From: Micromonospora sp. NBC_00389 | Lineage (GTDB): Bacteria > Actinomycetota > Actinomycetes > Mycobacteriales > Micromonosporaceae | Assembly: GCF_036059255.1 (NCBI RefSeq) | Contig: NZ_CP107947.1 | Location: 682,001 to 746,000, forward strand | DNA length: 64,000 nucleotides | Direction of reading: 5' to 3' | Part shown: piece by piece, positions 43,480 through 52,415 of the stretch | Numbering within the stretch: position 1 is the first letter of the stretch | Layout of the letters: every line of letters begins with the position of its first letter | Program-made: the position numbers and the translations under genes | The notes under the pieces: generated by a model | Told to the model about the DNA's origin: nothing | Seen by the model: only the letters and a program-made list of their open reading frames with translations | Databases searched by the model: none

Positions 43480-44219
43480 AGCGACTCTCCGAGATAGGCC
43501 TCTTGCACGGTGGGGTTGGCCATCACCGTCTCCGGGGTGTCGCAGGCCAGCAGCGCGCCGTGGTGCATGACGGCGATCCGGTCGGCCAGCTCCAGGATGA
43601 CGTCCATGTGGTGCTCGACCATCAGCACCGCCCGGCCGCTGTCCCCGGTCAACGACTTGATCACCGAGACCAGCTCGGGCACGTCCTCGGCGCTGACCCC
43701 GGCCATCGGCTCGTCCAGCAGCATCACCCGCGGTTCGCCGGCGAGCAGCAGAGCGATCTCCAGCTTGCGCTTCTCGCCGTGCGCCAGGGTGCCGGCCAGC
43801 GCCGTACCCCGGTGGCCGAGACCGACCCGGTCGAGCGCCGCGTCGGCGGCGGCGGCCACCTCCCGGTCGGCCGCCGCCCGCCGCCACAGTTTCATCGAGC
43901 CCCCGCGGTGCGCCTGCACGGCGAGCCGGACGTTCTCCCGCACGCTGAGCGAGCCGAAGACCGAGGACGCCTGGAAGGTACGGCCCAGCCCGAGGCGTGC
44001 CCGCCGGTGCGGCGGGAGCGCCCCGATGTCCTGCCCGTCCAGGGTGATCCGGCCCTCCGTGGCCTGGCGCAGGCCGGTGATCAGGTTGAACAGTGAGGTC
44101 TTGCCGGCGCCGTTCGGCCCGATCACGCCCAGGAACTCCCCGGGCGCCAGGTCGAGGTAGACGCTGTCGACGATGGCGACCTCACCGATCCGCCAGGTCA
44201 GACCGCGGGTGGCGAGCAT
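43476..44219 (-). CDS. livG: ABC transporter ATP-binding protein (LivG)
   Basis: First ATPase of the importer, 247 residues. Walker A is GPNGAGKTS, the region GLGRTFQASSVFGSLSVRENV is typical of LivG, Walker B reads PRVMLLDEPMAGVSAE, and the switch is MVEHHMDVI. The signature motif is LAHGEKRKLEIALLL, as in other LivG proteins where LSGGQ becomes LxxGxxR. It starts four bases after the substrate-binding protein gene and overlaps livF. Confidence 0.94.
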   Translation of the reverse strand: MLATRGLTWRIGEVAIVDSVYLDLAPGEFLGVIGPNGAGKTSLFNLITGLRQATEGRITLDGQDIGALPPHRRARLGLGRTFQASSVFGSLSVRENVRLAVQAHRGGSMKLWRRAAADREVAAAADAALDRVGLGHRGTALAGTLAHGEKRKLEIALLLAGEPRVMLLDEPMAGVSAEDVPELVSVIKSLTGDSGRAVLMVEHHMDVILELADRIAVMHHGALLACDTPETVMANPTVQEAYLGESL

Positions 44220-44222
44220 GGT

Positions 44223-45428
44223 TCAGCCCTTCATGGCCACGGCCGGCGGCGCGGACTCGTCACCGGTGAGGCTCTTCTGCGCGGTTGCCGTGAAGGCGGT
44301 GCCGCTGCCGGTCAGCTTGGCCTGGAACATCGGCTGGAGCAGCGCGTGGTCCGCGGCCCGGATGGTCATCTTGCCCTTGACCCCGTCGAAGCTCCAGCCC
44401 TCCAGGGCGGTCACCATCTTGTCGACGTCGTCCCCGCCCTCCTGCACGGCGCGGACCACCATCTGGGCGGCGGCGAAGCCGTCCGGGTGGAACAGGTCCA
44501 GCGTGCCGCCGGGGATCTTCGCCTTGGCGGCCTTGGACGCCTCGGTGTCGCTGGCCCCGTCGAAGTAGTGCGACAGGAAGGAGATCTTCGTGCCGGCGGC
44601 GCCGAACGTCGGCCAGGAGGAGCGGATGTCCAAGCCGGTGACGACCGTGGTGGAGGAGAGCACGCCCTGCTGGTCGAGGCTCTGCCACATGGCCGGGGCG
44701 GTGGTACCGGCCCAGGCGACGAAGAGCAGATCCGGCTTCGCCGTCTTGATCTGGCTGGCGAACGGGGTGAACTCGGTGGCGCTGGCCGGCGCCCGGACGC
44801 TGCTCACCGTGGCGCCCGCGCCGCCGATGACCGCCTTGACGGCGGCCTCGTTGGCGTCGCCGAACGCGCCGTCCTGGGCGAAGACCACGACCTTCTTGCC
44901 GGACGGGTCGCCGATGAACGACTTGGCGGTCACCACATCCTGGTAGGACTGGCGGCCAGAGCGGAAGGTGTACTTGTTCGCACCGGTCACCGCGTCGGTG
45001 GCGGCCGGCCCGGAGATGAACAGGACCTTGTTCTGCGCCGCGATCGGCGCGACCTGGAGCGCCACGCCGGAGGCGGTGGAGCCGGCAATGATCTTCGTGC
45101 CCTTGCCGATCAGGTCCTTCGCCGCGGAGACCGCCTTGGCCGGGTCGCCCGCGTCGTCGACCTCGGTCAGCTCGATCTTCCGGTCACCGACCTTGCCGGT
45201 GCCCTGGGTGGCGAAGTCGAGCCCCGCCTTGAACCCCTCGCTGTACTGCTTTCCGTAGCTGGCCAGGGCTCCCGACTGGGAGTACACCAGGCCGACCTTG
45301 ACCGGTGCGGCGCTGTCGCCGCCGCCGGTGGCGGTGTCCTGCGGGCTGCCACAGGCCGTGGCGGCCAACGCCGCGGCCATCATCGTGGCGGCGGAGAGGA
45401 ACACCCGCCGCGTCGTCCGGACCGTCAT
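44223..45428 (-). CDS. livK: ABC transporter substrate-binding lipoprotein (Peripla_BP_6)
   Basis: Extracytoplasmic receptor of the importer, 401 residues. The signal reads TTRRVFLSAATMMAAALAATACG: a twin-Arg-like start and a lipobox (ATAC) that anchors it after Cys 26 or so. The mature protein has VKVGLVYSQSGALASYGKQY and a two-lobe type I fold with IIAGSTASGVALQVAPIAAQ. Ligand residues cannot be read, so the substrate may be an amino acid, amide or other small acid. It is the first gene in the operon (SBP-G-F-H-M) and has a 380-base upstream gap holding its promoter. Confidence 0.93.
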   Translation of the reverse strand: MTVRTTRRVFLSAATMMAAALAATACGSPQDTATGGGDSAAPVKVGLVYSQSGALASYGKQYSEGFKAGLDFATQGTGKVGDRKIELTEVDDAGDPAKAVSAAKDLIGKGTKIIAGSTASGVALQVAPIAAQNKVLFISGPAATDAVTGANKYTFRSGRQSYQDVVTAKSFIGDPSGKKVVVFAQDGAFGDANEAAVKAVIGGAGATVSSVRAPASATEFTPFASQIKTAKPDLLFVAWAGTTAPAMWQSLDQQGVLSSTTVVTGLDIRSSWPTFGAAGTKISFLSHYFDGASDTEASKAAKAKIPGGTLDLFHPDGFAAAQMVVRAVQEGGDDVDKMVTALEGWSFDGVKGKMTIRAADHALLQPMFQAKLTGSGTAFTATAQKSLTGDESAPPAVAMKG

Positions 45429-45487
45429 TGCGACTCCACATGAGGACTCGGAGGGAGAGAACTTCTTCGTGTCGGCTCACGCTAGAA

Positions 45488-45497
45488 GTGACGTCAC
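45488..45497. promoter_or_regulatory. Palindrome GTGACGTCAC in the ABC operon promoter region
   Basis: A perfect 10-base palindrome 60 bases before the livK start. It could be an operator for a dimeric regulator, for example of GntR or other type; no regulator gene lies nearby. Confidence 0.3.
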
Positions 45498-45709
45498 CCA
45501 CGAGCTATGTGGCGGAAACACACAAGTAACAGGAATGAGGTGGCCGGGCGTTACAACGGGCCGACCTACCACGCGAAAGCCCGGTCGCCCGATGGCCCGC
45601 ACCCCCACGGACCGCCCGAGCCCTGTGTCGTCGCGCGCCATCCGCGAGCCCGGGGCGATCTTGCGAGCGGGTCGTCGGTGAGCGTGAGTGGCGCGGGGGT
45701 GGAGGTGCC

Positions 45710-45746
45710 GCTGGCCCGCCGTCCGGGTGACGGACGACGGGCCAGC
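45710..45746 (-). terminator. Hairpin terminator after the GDPD gene
   Basis: Sixteen-base stem with one mismatch (45710-45725 against 45731-45746; GCTGGCCCG and CGTCCG pair with CGGACG and CGGGCCAGC), five-base loop, 63 bases past the stop on the minus strand. Confidence 0.7.
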
Positions 45747-45808
45747 CTGCGAGCCAGGCGCGGATCAGCCCGGCGGTACGGCTCGGAGCCGATCAGCTCC
45801 GGGCCGGG

Positions 45809-46930
45809 TCAGCTCTCGGCGAGACCGGCGCGGGCGGCGACGGCGGTGTCCGGGTGGTCGGTGAAGACGCCGTCCAGGCCCAGGCCGAGGAAGAGCTCGT
45901 ACTCCGCGGTGATGTCGCCGCGGCCGTTCGGGTCGGTACCGATCCGGAAGTCCACCGGCAGGAACTGGTTCTCCGCGCGGAACGTCCAGGAGTGCACGAG
46001 CAGCCGCTCCCGGTGCGCGTCGCGCACCACCGTGGTCGGGGCGAGCAGCGCGCCGGCCGCGTCCCGGGGCACGATCAGGTTCTTGTTCGCCCCGATGCCG
46101 TCGGCGTACGCGGCGATCCACTTCAGCCCGGCCGGCTTGGCCAGGTCCTGGTAGCTGCGGGAGTCACCGGCGACGGTGAAGTCGTACGGGCGGCCGGTGG
46201 CGTCGAGCAACTGGACCAGGTTGACGTCGATCATCCGGTTCAGCTTGCGCAGGTTGGCCGTCTCGAACGACTGGATGAAGACCGGCGCGTTGCGGTTGGT
46301 CAGCTTGTTCTGCCGGAGCACCCGGACCAGGGGCTCCTCCAGCGGCAGCCCGATCGAGGCGAAGTAGCTCGGGTGCTTGGTCTCCGGGTAGATGCCGATC
46401 GTGCGGCCCCGTGCCCGCCCCTCGGCACGGGCCAGGTCGATGACCTCCTGGAGAGTGGGCACCTCGAAGCGACCGTCGAACGCGGTGTTCGCAACCCGGA
46501 CCTGCGGCAGCCGCTCCTTGGCCCGCAGTGTCTTCAGCTCGGCCAGGGTGAAGTCCTCGGTGAACCAGCCGGTGACCGCGACACCGTCGATGGTCTTCGT
46601 CGCCTTGCGGGCGGCGAATTCCGGGTGCGTCGACACGTCGGTGGTACCCGAGATCTCGTTCTCGTGCCGGGCGACCAGGATGCCGTCGGAGGTGGAGACC
46701 AGGTCCGGCTCGACGTAGTCGGCGCCCATCCGGATCGCCAGCCGGTACGCCTCCAGGGTGTGCTCCGGCCGGTAGCCGCTCGCGCCACGGTGACCGATCA
46801 CGATCGGCCGGTCGGACGCCCGGGAGCGGTCCGTCTTGGCCGCCGGGTCGGCGGTGGCGATGGTCGGTACTGCCACGGCGGCGGCGAGCAACACGCCGGC
46901 CAGGCCGAGGGTCGAGAGGGTACGTCGCAA
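45809..46930 (-). CDS. Secreted glycerophosphodiester phosphodiesterase
   Basis: A 373-residue GlpQ-type enzyme that hydrolyses glycerophosphodiesters to glycerol 3-phosphate and an alcohol. A Sec signal peptide (STLGLAGVLLAAAVAVPTIATA) precedes the TIM-barrel domain. Catalytic elements are VIGHRGASGYRPEHT near residue 48, GADYVEPDLVSTSDG (Glu-x-Asp metal ligands) and LVARHENEI. Near the end GLDGVFTDHPD matches the family. The start TTG 46930 is chosen for its AGGAG site and signal peptide; the open frame upstream to 47188 is not protein-like and overlaps the TrkH gene. It likely recovers phosphate or glycerol from lipid or teichoic acid headgroups. Confidence 0.92.
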   Translation of the reverse strand: MRRTLSTLGLAGVLLAAAVAVPTIATADPAAKTDRSRASDRPIVIGHRGASGYRPEHTLEAYRLAIRMGADYVEPDLVSTSDGILVARHENEISGTTDVSTHPEFAARKATKTIDGVAVTGWFTEDFTLAELKTLRAKERLPQVRVANTAFDGRFEVPTLQEVIDLARAEGRARGRTIGIYPETKHPSYFASIGLPLEEPLVRVLRQNKLTNRNAPVFIQSFETANLRKLNRMIDVNLVQLLDATGRPYDFTVAGDSRSYQDLAKPAGLKWIAAYADGIGANKNLIVPRDAAGALLAPTTVVRDAHRERLLVHSWTFRAENQFLPVDFRIGTDPNGRGDITAEYELFLGLGLDGVFTDHPDTAVAARAGLAES

Positions 46931-47070
46931 CGCCGTCTCCTGTCGTCGGGGGAACCGCTTCAGCAGATCGGCTTCGATTGACCGGGAGTTGGTCGGTGAC
47001 TGGCCGGCAGATGAATCTCCGGAATGAGCGTTCCCACTCCCCTGATGACACGGAAAAGGAAGATTGTCTG

Positions 47071-48405
47071 GTGCGCCGGTTTCTCCGCAACCCCGTGCGG
47101 CTGGTGCCGTTCGGGTTCCTGGTGCCGATCCTGCTCGGCACCGGGCTGCTGATGACGCGCTGGGCGACCGTCGACCACCAGCGCCCACCCCTGGTCACCG
47201 CGCTCTTCACCGCCACCTCCGCCGTGTCGGTCACCGGCATGGCCGTCACCGACACCCCCAACTACTGGTCCGGCGGCGGACTGTTGGTGATCACCCTGCT
47301 CACCCAGCTCGGCGGCCTCGGCATCCTCACCGTCGCGGCGCTGGTCATCCTGGTGGTCTCCCGCCAGCTCGGGCTGCGTAACCGGCTACTGGTGCAGGCC
47401 GAGACGGCGGAGTTCGGCATCGGTGACGTGGGGCGGCTGCTGCGCCGGATCGCGGTGACCGTCTTCGCCTGCGAGGCGGTGATGACCGCGCTGGTCGCCG
47501 GCCGGCTGTGGCTGGCCTACGACTACCCACCCGGGCGCGCCCTCTGGTCGGGCGTCTTCCACGCCGTCCAGGCGTTCAACAACGGTGGCTTCGCGCTCTA
47601 CTCCGACGGTCTGCTGGCCTTCGACCGCGACCCGTCGGTGTCGCTGCCGCTGGCGTTCGGCGCGATCGTCGGTGGGCTCGGGTTCCCCGCCCTGTTCGAG
47701 GCGGTCCGCGAGTGGCGGCAGCCGACGCGCTGGGCGGTGGCCACCAAGCTGACCATCTGGGGCAGCGCCGTGCTGCTGCTGCTCGGCTTCGCCGGCCTGC
47801 TCGCCGCCGAGTGGACCAACGACGGCACCATCGGGCCGTACGACGTCCGGGGCAAGGCGCTCGCGTCGTTCACCCAGATCGCGCTGAGCCGCACCGGGGG
47901 CTTCAGCGTCCTGGACACCACCGCCCTGCAGGAGGAGAGCTATCCGCTACTGATCGTGCTGATGTTCATCGGCGGCGGCAGCGCCAGCACAGCCGGCGGG
48001 ATCAAGGTCTCGACGTTCTTCCTGCTGGCGTTCACCCTCTGGGCGGAGCTGCGCGGCGAGCCCGACGTGACGGTCGGGCACCGCCGGGTGGCCACCGCCA
48101 GCCAGCGACAGGCCATCACCGTGGCGCTGCTCAGCGTCGCGCTGGTCACGGCCGGGACGATGACCCTGCTGCTGCTCACCGAGGGGGTCCGCTTCGTCGC
48201 GGCCCTGTTCGAGGTCACCTCCGCCTTCAGCACCACCGGCCTGACCATCGGGCTGGCCGGCACGCTGCCGGCCAGCGGCCAACTGACCCTGACCGTGTTG
48301 ATGTTCATCGGCCGGGTCGGGCCGCTCACCCTCGGTTCGGCGATCGCCCTGAACACCCGGCGCCGGCTCTACCGCTACCCCCAGGAACAACCCGTTGTCG
48401 GTTAG
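47071..48405 (+). CDS. TrkH/KtrB-family potassium uptake channel subunit
   Basis: A 444-residue K+ transporter of the TrkH/KtrB superfamily. The four pore loops with a filter glycine are visible: TSAVSVTGMAVTD, FNNGGFALYSDG, LSRTGGFSVLDTT and FSTTGLTIGLAG. FIGGGSASTAGGIKVSTF, the conserved TrkH intracellular gate region, is near residue 320. Start GTG 47071 gives the normal first helix (NPVRLVPFGFLVPILLGTG) with AAGGAAGA upstream; the open frame to 46978 is not likely. The RCK subunit follows 17 bases later. The two act together in osmotic and potassium control. Confidence 0.93.
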   Translation: MRRFLRNPVRLVPFGFLVPILLGTGLLMTRWATVDHQRPPLVTALFTATSAVSVTGMAVTDTPNYWSGGGLLVITLLTQLGGLGILTVAALVILVVSRQLGLRNRLLVQAETAEFGIGDVGRLLRRIAVTVFACEAVMTALVAGRLWLAYDYPPGRALWSGVFHAVQAFNNGGFALYSDGLLAFDRDPSVSLPLAFGAIVGGLGFPALFEAVREWRQPTRWAVATKLTIWGSAVLLLLGFAGLLAAEWTNDGTIGPYDVRGKALASFTQIALSRTGGFSVLDTTALQEESYPLLIVLMFIGGGSASTAGGIKVSTFFLLAFTLWAELRGEPDVTVGHRRVATASQRQAITVALLSVALVTAGTMTLLLLTEGVRFVAALFEVTSAFSTTGLTIGLAGTLPASGQLTLTVLMFIGRVGPLTLGSAIALNTRRRLYRYPQEQPVVG

Positions 48406-48422
48406 CAGCAAGGAGGGTCGAG

Positions 48423-49091
48423 GTGTCAGCTAGGCGCGCGGACGGCCGCGGCGTCGTGGTGATCGGGCTGGGTCGGTTCGGCTGCCACCTGGCGGGGTCG
48501 CTGAGCCGGATGGACCGCGAGGTGCTGGCCATCGACCGCAACCCGGAACAGGTCCAGCGCTGGTCGGCTCAGCTCGACCGGGTCGTCCAGGCCGACGCGA
48601 CCGAGGAGGGGGCGCTGCGGCAGCTCGGCGTTGCCAGCTTCGGGCGGGCGGTGGTGGCCATTGGGGCCTCGGTGGAGGCGAGCGTCCTCACCGTGCTGGC
48701 GCTGGTCGAGCTGGGCCTGCCGCAGATCTGGGCGCGGGCGACCTCGCAGAAGCACGCCAAGATCTTGTCGTCGGTCGGTGCGCACCACGTGATCTTCCCC
48801 GAGGCGGAGACCGGGGACCGGGTGGCGCACCTGATCGTCAGCCGGCTGCTCGACTTCATCGAGTTCGACGACGACTTCGCGATCGCCACCGTCCGGGTGC
48901 CGGAGTCCCTGGTCGGGCGGACCCTGCTCGACCTGCGTCCGGAGGAGCGCTACGGGGTCCGGGTGGTCGGCGCGAAGCTGCCGGGCGAGCGCTTCCGGTA
49001 CGCGTCCGACAGCATGGCGCTGTCCGAGGGTGTGCTGCTGGTCGTGGAGGGCGGGATCGACCAGGTGCAACGGTTCGCGGGGCAGCGCTGA
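48423..49091 (+). CDS. TrkA/KtrA-type RCK potassium channel regulator
   Basis: A 222-residue cytoplasmic regulator of the TrkH partner. The RCK-N Rossmann domain starts GVVVIGLGRFGCHLAGSL (GxGxxG), with EVLAIDRNPEQV giving the acidic ribose-binding residue, and ARATSQKHAKIL further on. The C-terminal RCK-C domain has FAIATVRVPESLVGRTLLDL. It binds nucleotides (ATP/ADP or NADH) to gate the channel. GTG 48423 has AGGAGG at a good distance. It is coupled with the transporter gene. Confidence 0.93.
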   Translation: MSARRADGRGVVVIGLGRFGCHLAGSLSRMDREVLAIDRNPEQVQRWSAQLDRVVQADATEEGALRQLGVASFGRAVVAIGASVEASVLTVLALVELGLPQIWARATSQKHAKILSSVGAHHVIFPEAETGDRVAHLIVSRLLDFIEFDDDFAIATVRVPESLVGRTLLDLRPEERYGVRVVGAKLPGERFRYASDSMALSEGVLLVVEGGIDQVQRFAGQR

Positions 49092-49125
49092 GCGGTCCAA
49101 TTCTTCCCGCCGCCGTGACCCTTGG

Positions 49126-50745
49126 TCACTCTTCCGCTTTTCCCAAACCACCACCCTTGCCCTTGCTGGGCTTCGCGGGCTTGGCCTTCGTGGTGCCACT
49201 GCCCGAGCCCGAGCCGCCACGGACCGTCGCCGCCTTCGCCGGGGCCTTCGTGGCCGGCTTCTTCGGCGGGGCGGTGGACGGAGCGGTGCCGGCCACCCCG
49301 GAGACCCGTACCCCGCAGGTCGCGTCGCCGAGCCGGAACTCCACCGGCAGCGGGTTCGCCCCGCTGTACTTCCCGGCCAGGGTGAGCTTCTCGGCCGCGC
49401 CGGGCGCCAACGTGGCGCGCTGGGCCGCCGGCCGGATCAGGACCGTGCGCCCCTGCTGGTGCACCGGGGTCGGCTCCGCCTTCGTCACCGTCTGCTGACC
49501 GGGAAAGGTGAAGCTCATCGTCCAGTCACGCAGCTCGCTGCCCCCGGTGTTGGTCAGGGTCAGCTCGGCGGCGAAGTCCTTGCCGGAGTCCGCACGCAGC
49601 GCGTACGCCACCTCGCAGGGCGCCGCCTTCGGCAGACCCATCCGGGCCTCGGTAGGCGGCCGGTCCTCACCGCTGGCCGGGCTTCGCGAGGTGAACCCCC
49701 ACAGCGCCCCGGTGACGGCGATCAGGCTGGCGGCGGCCACTCCGGCCTCCACCCGCCGGCGCCGGTTCGCCCGCCGGATCCGGTTGCGGGTACGGGACAG
49801 CGGCAGCGCGTCGGTCTCCGCCGACCAGGGCAGGATCGTGGTGCCCGCGCTGGCCAGCGCGGCCGGGTCCAGCGGTCCGGCGGCCGGCGAGACCGGCACC
49901 GCCGCCAGCATTCCGGCCGCGTCGGCGAGGGTGCGGGCCAGCTCGGCGGTGGCCGGCCGGTCCCCGGGCTGCTTGGCCAGGCAGCGCCGCACCAGGTCGG
50001 TCACCTCGTCGGGCAGCCCCGGCACGGCCTGCATCGGCTCCGGTTCGTTGTACATGTGCGCGCGCAGCATCTGCGTGGTCGTGCTGGCCTGCCACGGCAA
50101 CCGGCCGGTGAGCATCCGGTAGAGCAGCAGCCCCACGGCGTACACGTCGGTGGCCGGGGAGACCTGGCCGTTGTCCAGCCGCTCCGGTGCGAGGTACGCG
50201 GGCGTGCCCAGCAGTGTCCCGTCCGGGCCCTTCTCGCTCTCCCCCACCAGCGCGGAGATACCGAAGTCGACCACCTTGACCCCGGTCGAGGTGAGCATCA
50301 CGTTGCCCGGGGTCACGTCGCGGTGCACCACGCCGCGGGCGTGCGCGGTGGCGAGCGCGGAGCTGACCTCCGCGCCGACGGTCACCGCCTCCCGCCAGGG
50401 CAGGCGGCCTTCCCGGCCCAGCCGGTTCGCCAGCGAACCGCCGTCGACCAGCTCCATCACCACGTACGGCACGGTCAGGCCGACCTGTTGGGACTCGCCG
50501 TAGTCGTACACGTTGGTGATGTGCGGGTGGCAGAGCCGCGCGGCGGCCTGCGCCTCGATCCGGATCCGATGCCGGAAGGCCCGGTCGCTGGCCAGCCGGG
50601 AAGCCAGCACCTTCACCGCGACCTGGCGGCCGAGCACCTCGTCGTAGCCCCGCCAGACCACCGACATGCCGCCCGCGCCGAGCTGCTCGACGAGCCGGTA
50701 CCGCTCATCGAGGAGTTGCGCGCTGTTCCGGTCCTCACCACCCAT
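49126..50745 (-). CDS. Receptor Ser/Thr protein kinase with extracellular CBM2-like domain
   Basis: A 539-residue membrane kinase. The kinase domain covers about 10-275: GAGGMSVVWRGYD loop, VAVKVLA Lys, HRDVTPGNVML catalytic loop, VVDFGIS, and GTPAYLAPE. A basic segment and one membrane helix follow (AAASLIAVTGALWGFT, about 335-350). Outside, a domain of about 105 residues from CEVAYALRADSGKDFAAELT to DATCGVRV is like cellulose-binding module CBM2: LTLTNTGGSELRDWTMSFTFPG and LAPGAAEKL are typical and the flanking Cys pair is kept. The surface Trp residues used for cellulose are missing. A Lys/Ala/Gly/Pro-rich tail ends the protein. ATG 50745 is preferred to 50766. Confidence 0.9.
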   Translation of the reverse strand: MGGEDRNSAQLLDERYRLVEQLGAGGMSVVWRGYDEVLGRQVAVKVLASRLASDRAFRHRIRIEAQAAARLCHPHITNVYDYGESQQVGLTVPYVVMELVDGGSLANRLGREGRLPWREAVTVGAEVSSALATAHARGVVHRDVTPGNVMLTSTGVKVVDFGISALVGESEKGPDGTLLGTPAYLAPERLDNGQVSPATDVYAVGLLLYRMLTGRLPWQASTTTQMLRAHMYNEPEPMQAVPGLPDEVTDLVRRCLAKQPGDRPATAELARTLADAAGMLAAVPVSPAAGPLDPAALASAGTTILPWSAETDALPLSRTRNRIRRANRRRRVEAGVAAASLIAVTGALWGFTSRSPASGEDRPPTEARMGLPKAAPCEVAYALRADSGKDFAAELTLTNTGGSELRDWTMSFTFPGQQTVTKAEPTPVHQQGRTVLIRPAAQRATLAPGAAEKLTLAGKYSGANPLPVEFRLGDATCGVRVSGVAGTAPSTAPPKKPATKAPAKAATVRGGSGSGSGTTKAKPAKPSKGKGGGLGKAEE

Positions 50746-50816
50746 GGTGGCCGTTGTTGCCCGCACGGGGCCCGGCTACACCTCAAGTATCGGAATCGGT
50801 CAGGAATGTCACCCGT

Positions 50817-52379
50817 TCAGGCGGTCGCCAGCAGTTGGTCCACCGGGGCGTAGTCGTCGGTCAGCACCAACGCGGCACCGATGAAATCCGTCAGCTCCGG
50901 GCCGGACAGCAGGCTCACCTGCCGATCGACCTCGTCCAGCCGGGCGCGGACGGCGGCCAGCGGCAGTGGCGCGTCGGAGGCGACGATGAGGAAGTTGGCG
51001 CCCTGCTCCTCGGCGAGCGCCTCCGGCGGGGCGATCAACGCGATGTGCTCGAACTCGGCGGCCACCGTGGCCAGCTCCGCGCGGATGAACCGCAGCGGCG
51101 GATAGTCGATGACGTTCTGCACGTACACCCCACCGGGGCGGGTCACCCGCCGGACCTCGGCGGCCATTTCGCGGGTGGCCAGGTGCCAGGGCACCACCAG
51201 GTGGCCGAACGCGTCGCCGACCACCAGGTCACGGCTGTCCGTCGGCTCACCCACGACCAGCATCCGGGCGTCACCCACCACCGCCCGCAGCTCCGGCCCC
51301 GGGCGTACGCCCAACTCCCGCTCGCCCAGCTCGACCAGCCCGCCGTCGATCTCGAACACCACGTTGTCGGTGCCCGGCCGGGTGGCGGACAGGTAGCGCG
51401 GCACGGTGAACCCGCCGCCGCCCAGGTGCAGCGCGTCCAACCGCTGCCCGGCCGGCGCGGCCACGTCGGCGACCGCGCCGATCCACTTCGTGTACGCGTA
51501 CTCCAGGTGCTTCGGGTCGGCCAGGTCCACGTACGAGTGCTGGGCCGAGTTGAGCAGCAGCGTGCGCCCGCTGGGCCGGTCCGGGTCGGACGTCACCCGG
51601 GCGCAGTGGTACGCCGTCTCGATGTCGCACGGGTTCGGCGCCACGGTGGTCAGCCCCGCCCCGACCAGGCCGAGCACGGCCAGCGCGGCCCGGGCCCGGG
51701 CCGGACCGGGCAGCTCGGTGGGCGCCTGCCGACGCAGGTACCAGCCGAGGCCGATGCCGGCCAGACCGAGCGCGATCGCCAGCGCGAGCAGGATCACCGT
51801 GCTGGGTAGCGCGGCGACCAGCACGAAGCCGGTGAGCAGGGTGGCGGTGATGCCGCCCAGGGTGCCGATCCCGGACAGCCGCCCGACCACCTGGCCGGTC
51901 CGGCGCAGGTCGGCGAGCTGGAGCTTCACCACCAGCGGGGTGACCGCCGCCAGCAGCGCCGCCGGCACGAACACGGCCAGCGCCACCAGCAGCAGGATGG
52001 CGGTCGCCGCACCGCCGCGCAGCACCTCACCGGCGTACCGGACCACCGGCAGGGTGATCGCGGTGGCGATGCCGGCCAGCACCAGCGCCGGCGCCAGCAG
52101 ACCCCGCGGGTTGCGCCGGTCGGCCAGCCAGCCACCGGACCACGCCCCGTACGCGATCGCGGCCAGCGCGATGCCGATGACCGAGCTGGTCACCTGGAGG
52201 GTCACCCCGACGTACGGGCCGACCAGGCGCAGCGCGACGGTCTCCAGCACCAGTACGGCGCCGCTGGAGAAGAAGACCAGAAAGGCGGCCAGGCCGTTGG
52301 GCAGCGCCCGGCCGGTGATCGGCACGGACGAGGCCGAGGACGCCTGCGGGGCCGCCACGTCGGACGGTGGGGAGCTCAT
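50817..52379 (-). CDS. Membrane-fused spermidine-synthase-like protein
   Basis: A 520-residue fusion. About seven to nine hydrophobic helices fill residues 25-250 (GLAAFLVFFSSGAVLVLETVALRLVGPYVG is the family mark, broken here only by position). The C-terminal ~260 residues are a spermidine-synthase-like Rossmann domain: NSAQHSYVDLADPKHLEY, ALHLGGGGFTVPRYLSA, VFEIDGGLVELGERELG, VVGDARMLV and VVGDAFGHLVVPWHL. The aminopropyltransferase loop is incomplete, so the reaction is unknown; many actinomycetes have such fused proteins of unknown substrate. It is 71 bases downstream of the receptor kinase on the same strand. Confidence 0.88.
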   Translation of the reverse strand: MSSPPSDVAAPQASSASSVPITGRALPNGLAAFLVFFSSGAVLVLETVALRLVGPYVGVTLQVTSSVIGIALAAIAYGAWSGGWLADRRNPRGLLAPALVLAGIATAITLPVVRYAGEVLRGGAATAILLLVALAVFVPAALLAAVTPLVVKLQLADLRRTGQVVGRLSGIGTLGGITATLLTGFVLVAALPSTVILLALAIALGLAGIGLGWYLRRQAPTELPGPARARAALAVLGLVGAGLTTVAPNPCDIETAYHCARVTSDPDRPSGRTLLLNSAQHSYVDLADPKHLEYAYTKWIGAVADVAAPAGQRLDALHLGGGGFTVPRYLSATRPGTDNVVFEIDGGLVELGERELGVRPGPELRAVVGDARMLVVGEPTDSRDLVVGDAFGHLVVPWHLATREMAAEVRRVTRPGGVYVQNVIDYPPLRFIRAELATVAAEFEHIALIAPPEALAEEQGANFLIVASDAPLPLAAVRARLDEVDRQVSLLSGPELTDFIGAALVLTDDYAPVDQLLATA

Positions 52380-52415
52380 CGTCGCGATGGTACGCAGCGA
52401 AGCTGATGCTCCGGG

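Larger units (their letters stand above)
45429..45808. other. 380-base intergenic region upstream of the ABC operon
   Basis: This region lies between the substrate-binding protein gene and the GDPD gene, both on the minus strand. It holds a palindrome GTGACGTCAC (45488-45497) about 60 bases before the livK start, an AT-richer stretch around 45500-45550 where a promoter is likely but no clear hexamer pair could be fixed, and the GDPD terminator at 45710-45746. No protein-like small frame was seen. Confidence 0.6.

Noticed and set aside
40755..45428. Urea (urt) transporter
   Set aside because: The order SBP-ATPase-ATPase-permease-permease and the absence of urease genes do not favour urtABCDE, though a non-leucine substrate stays possible.
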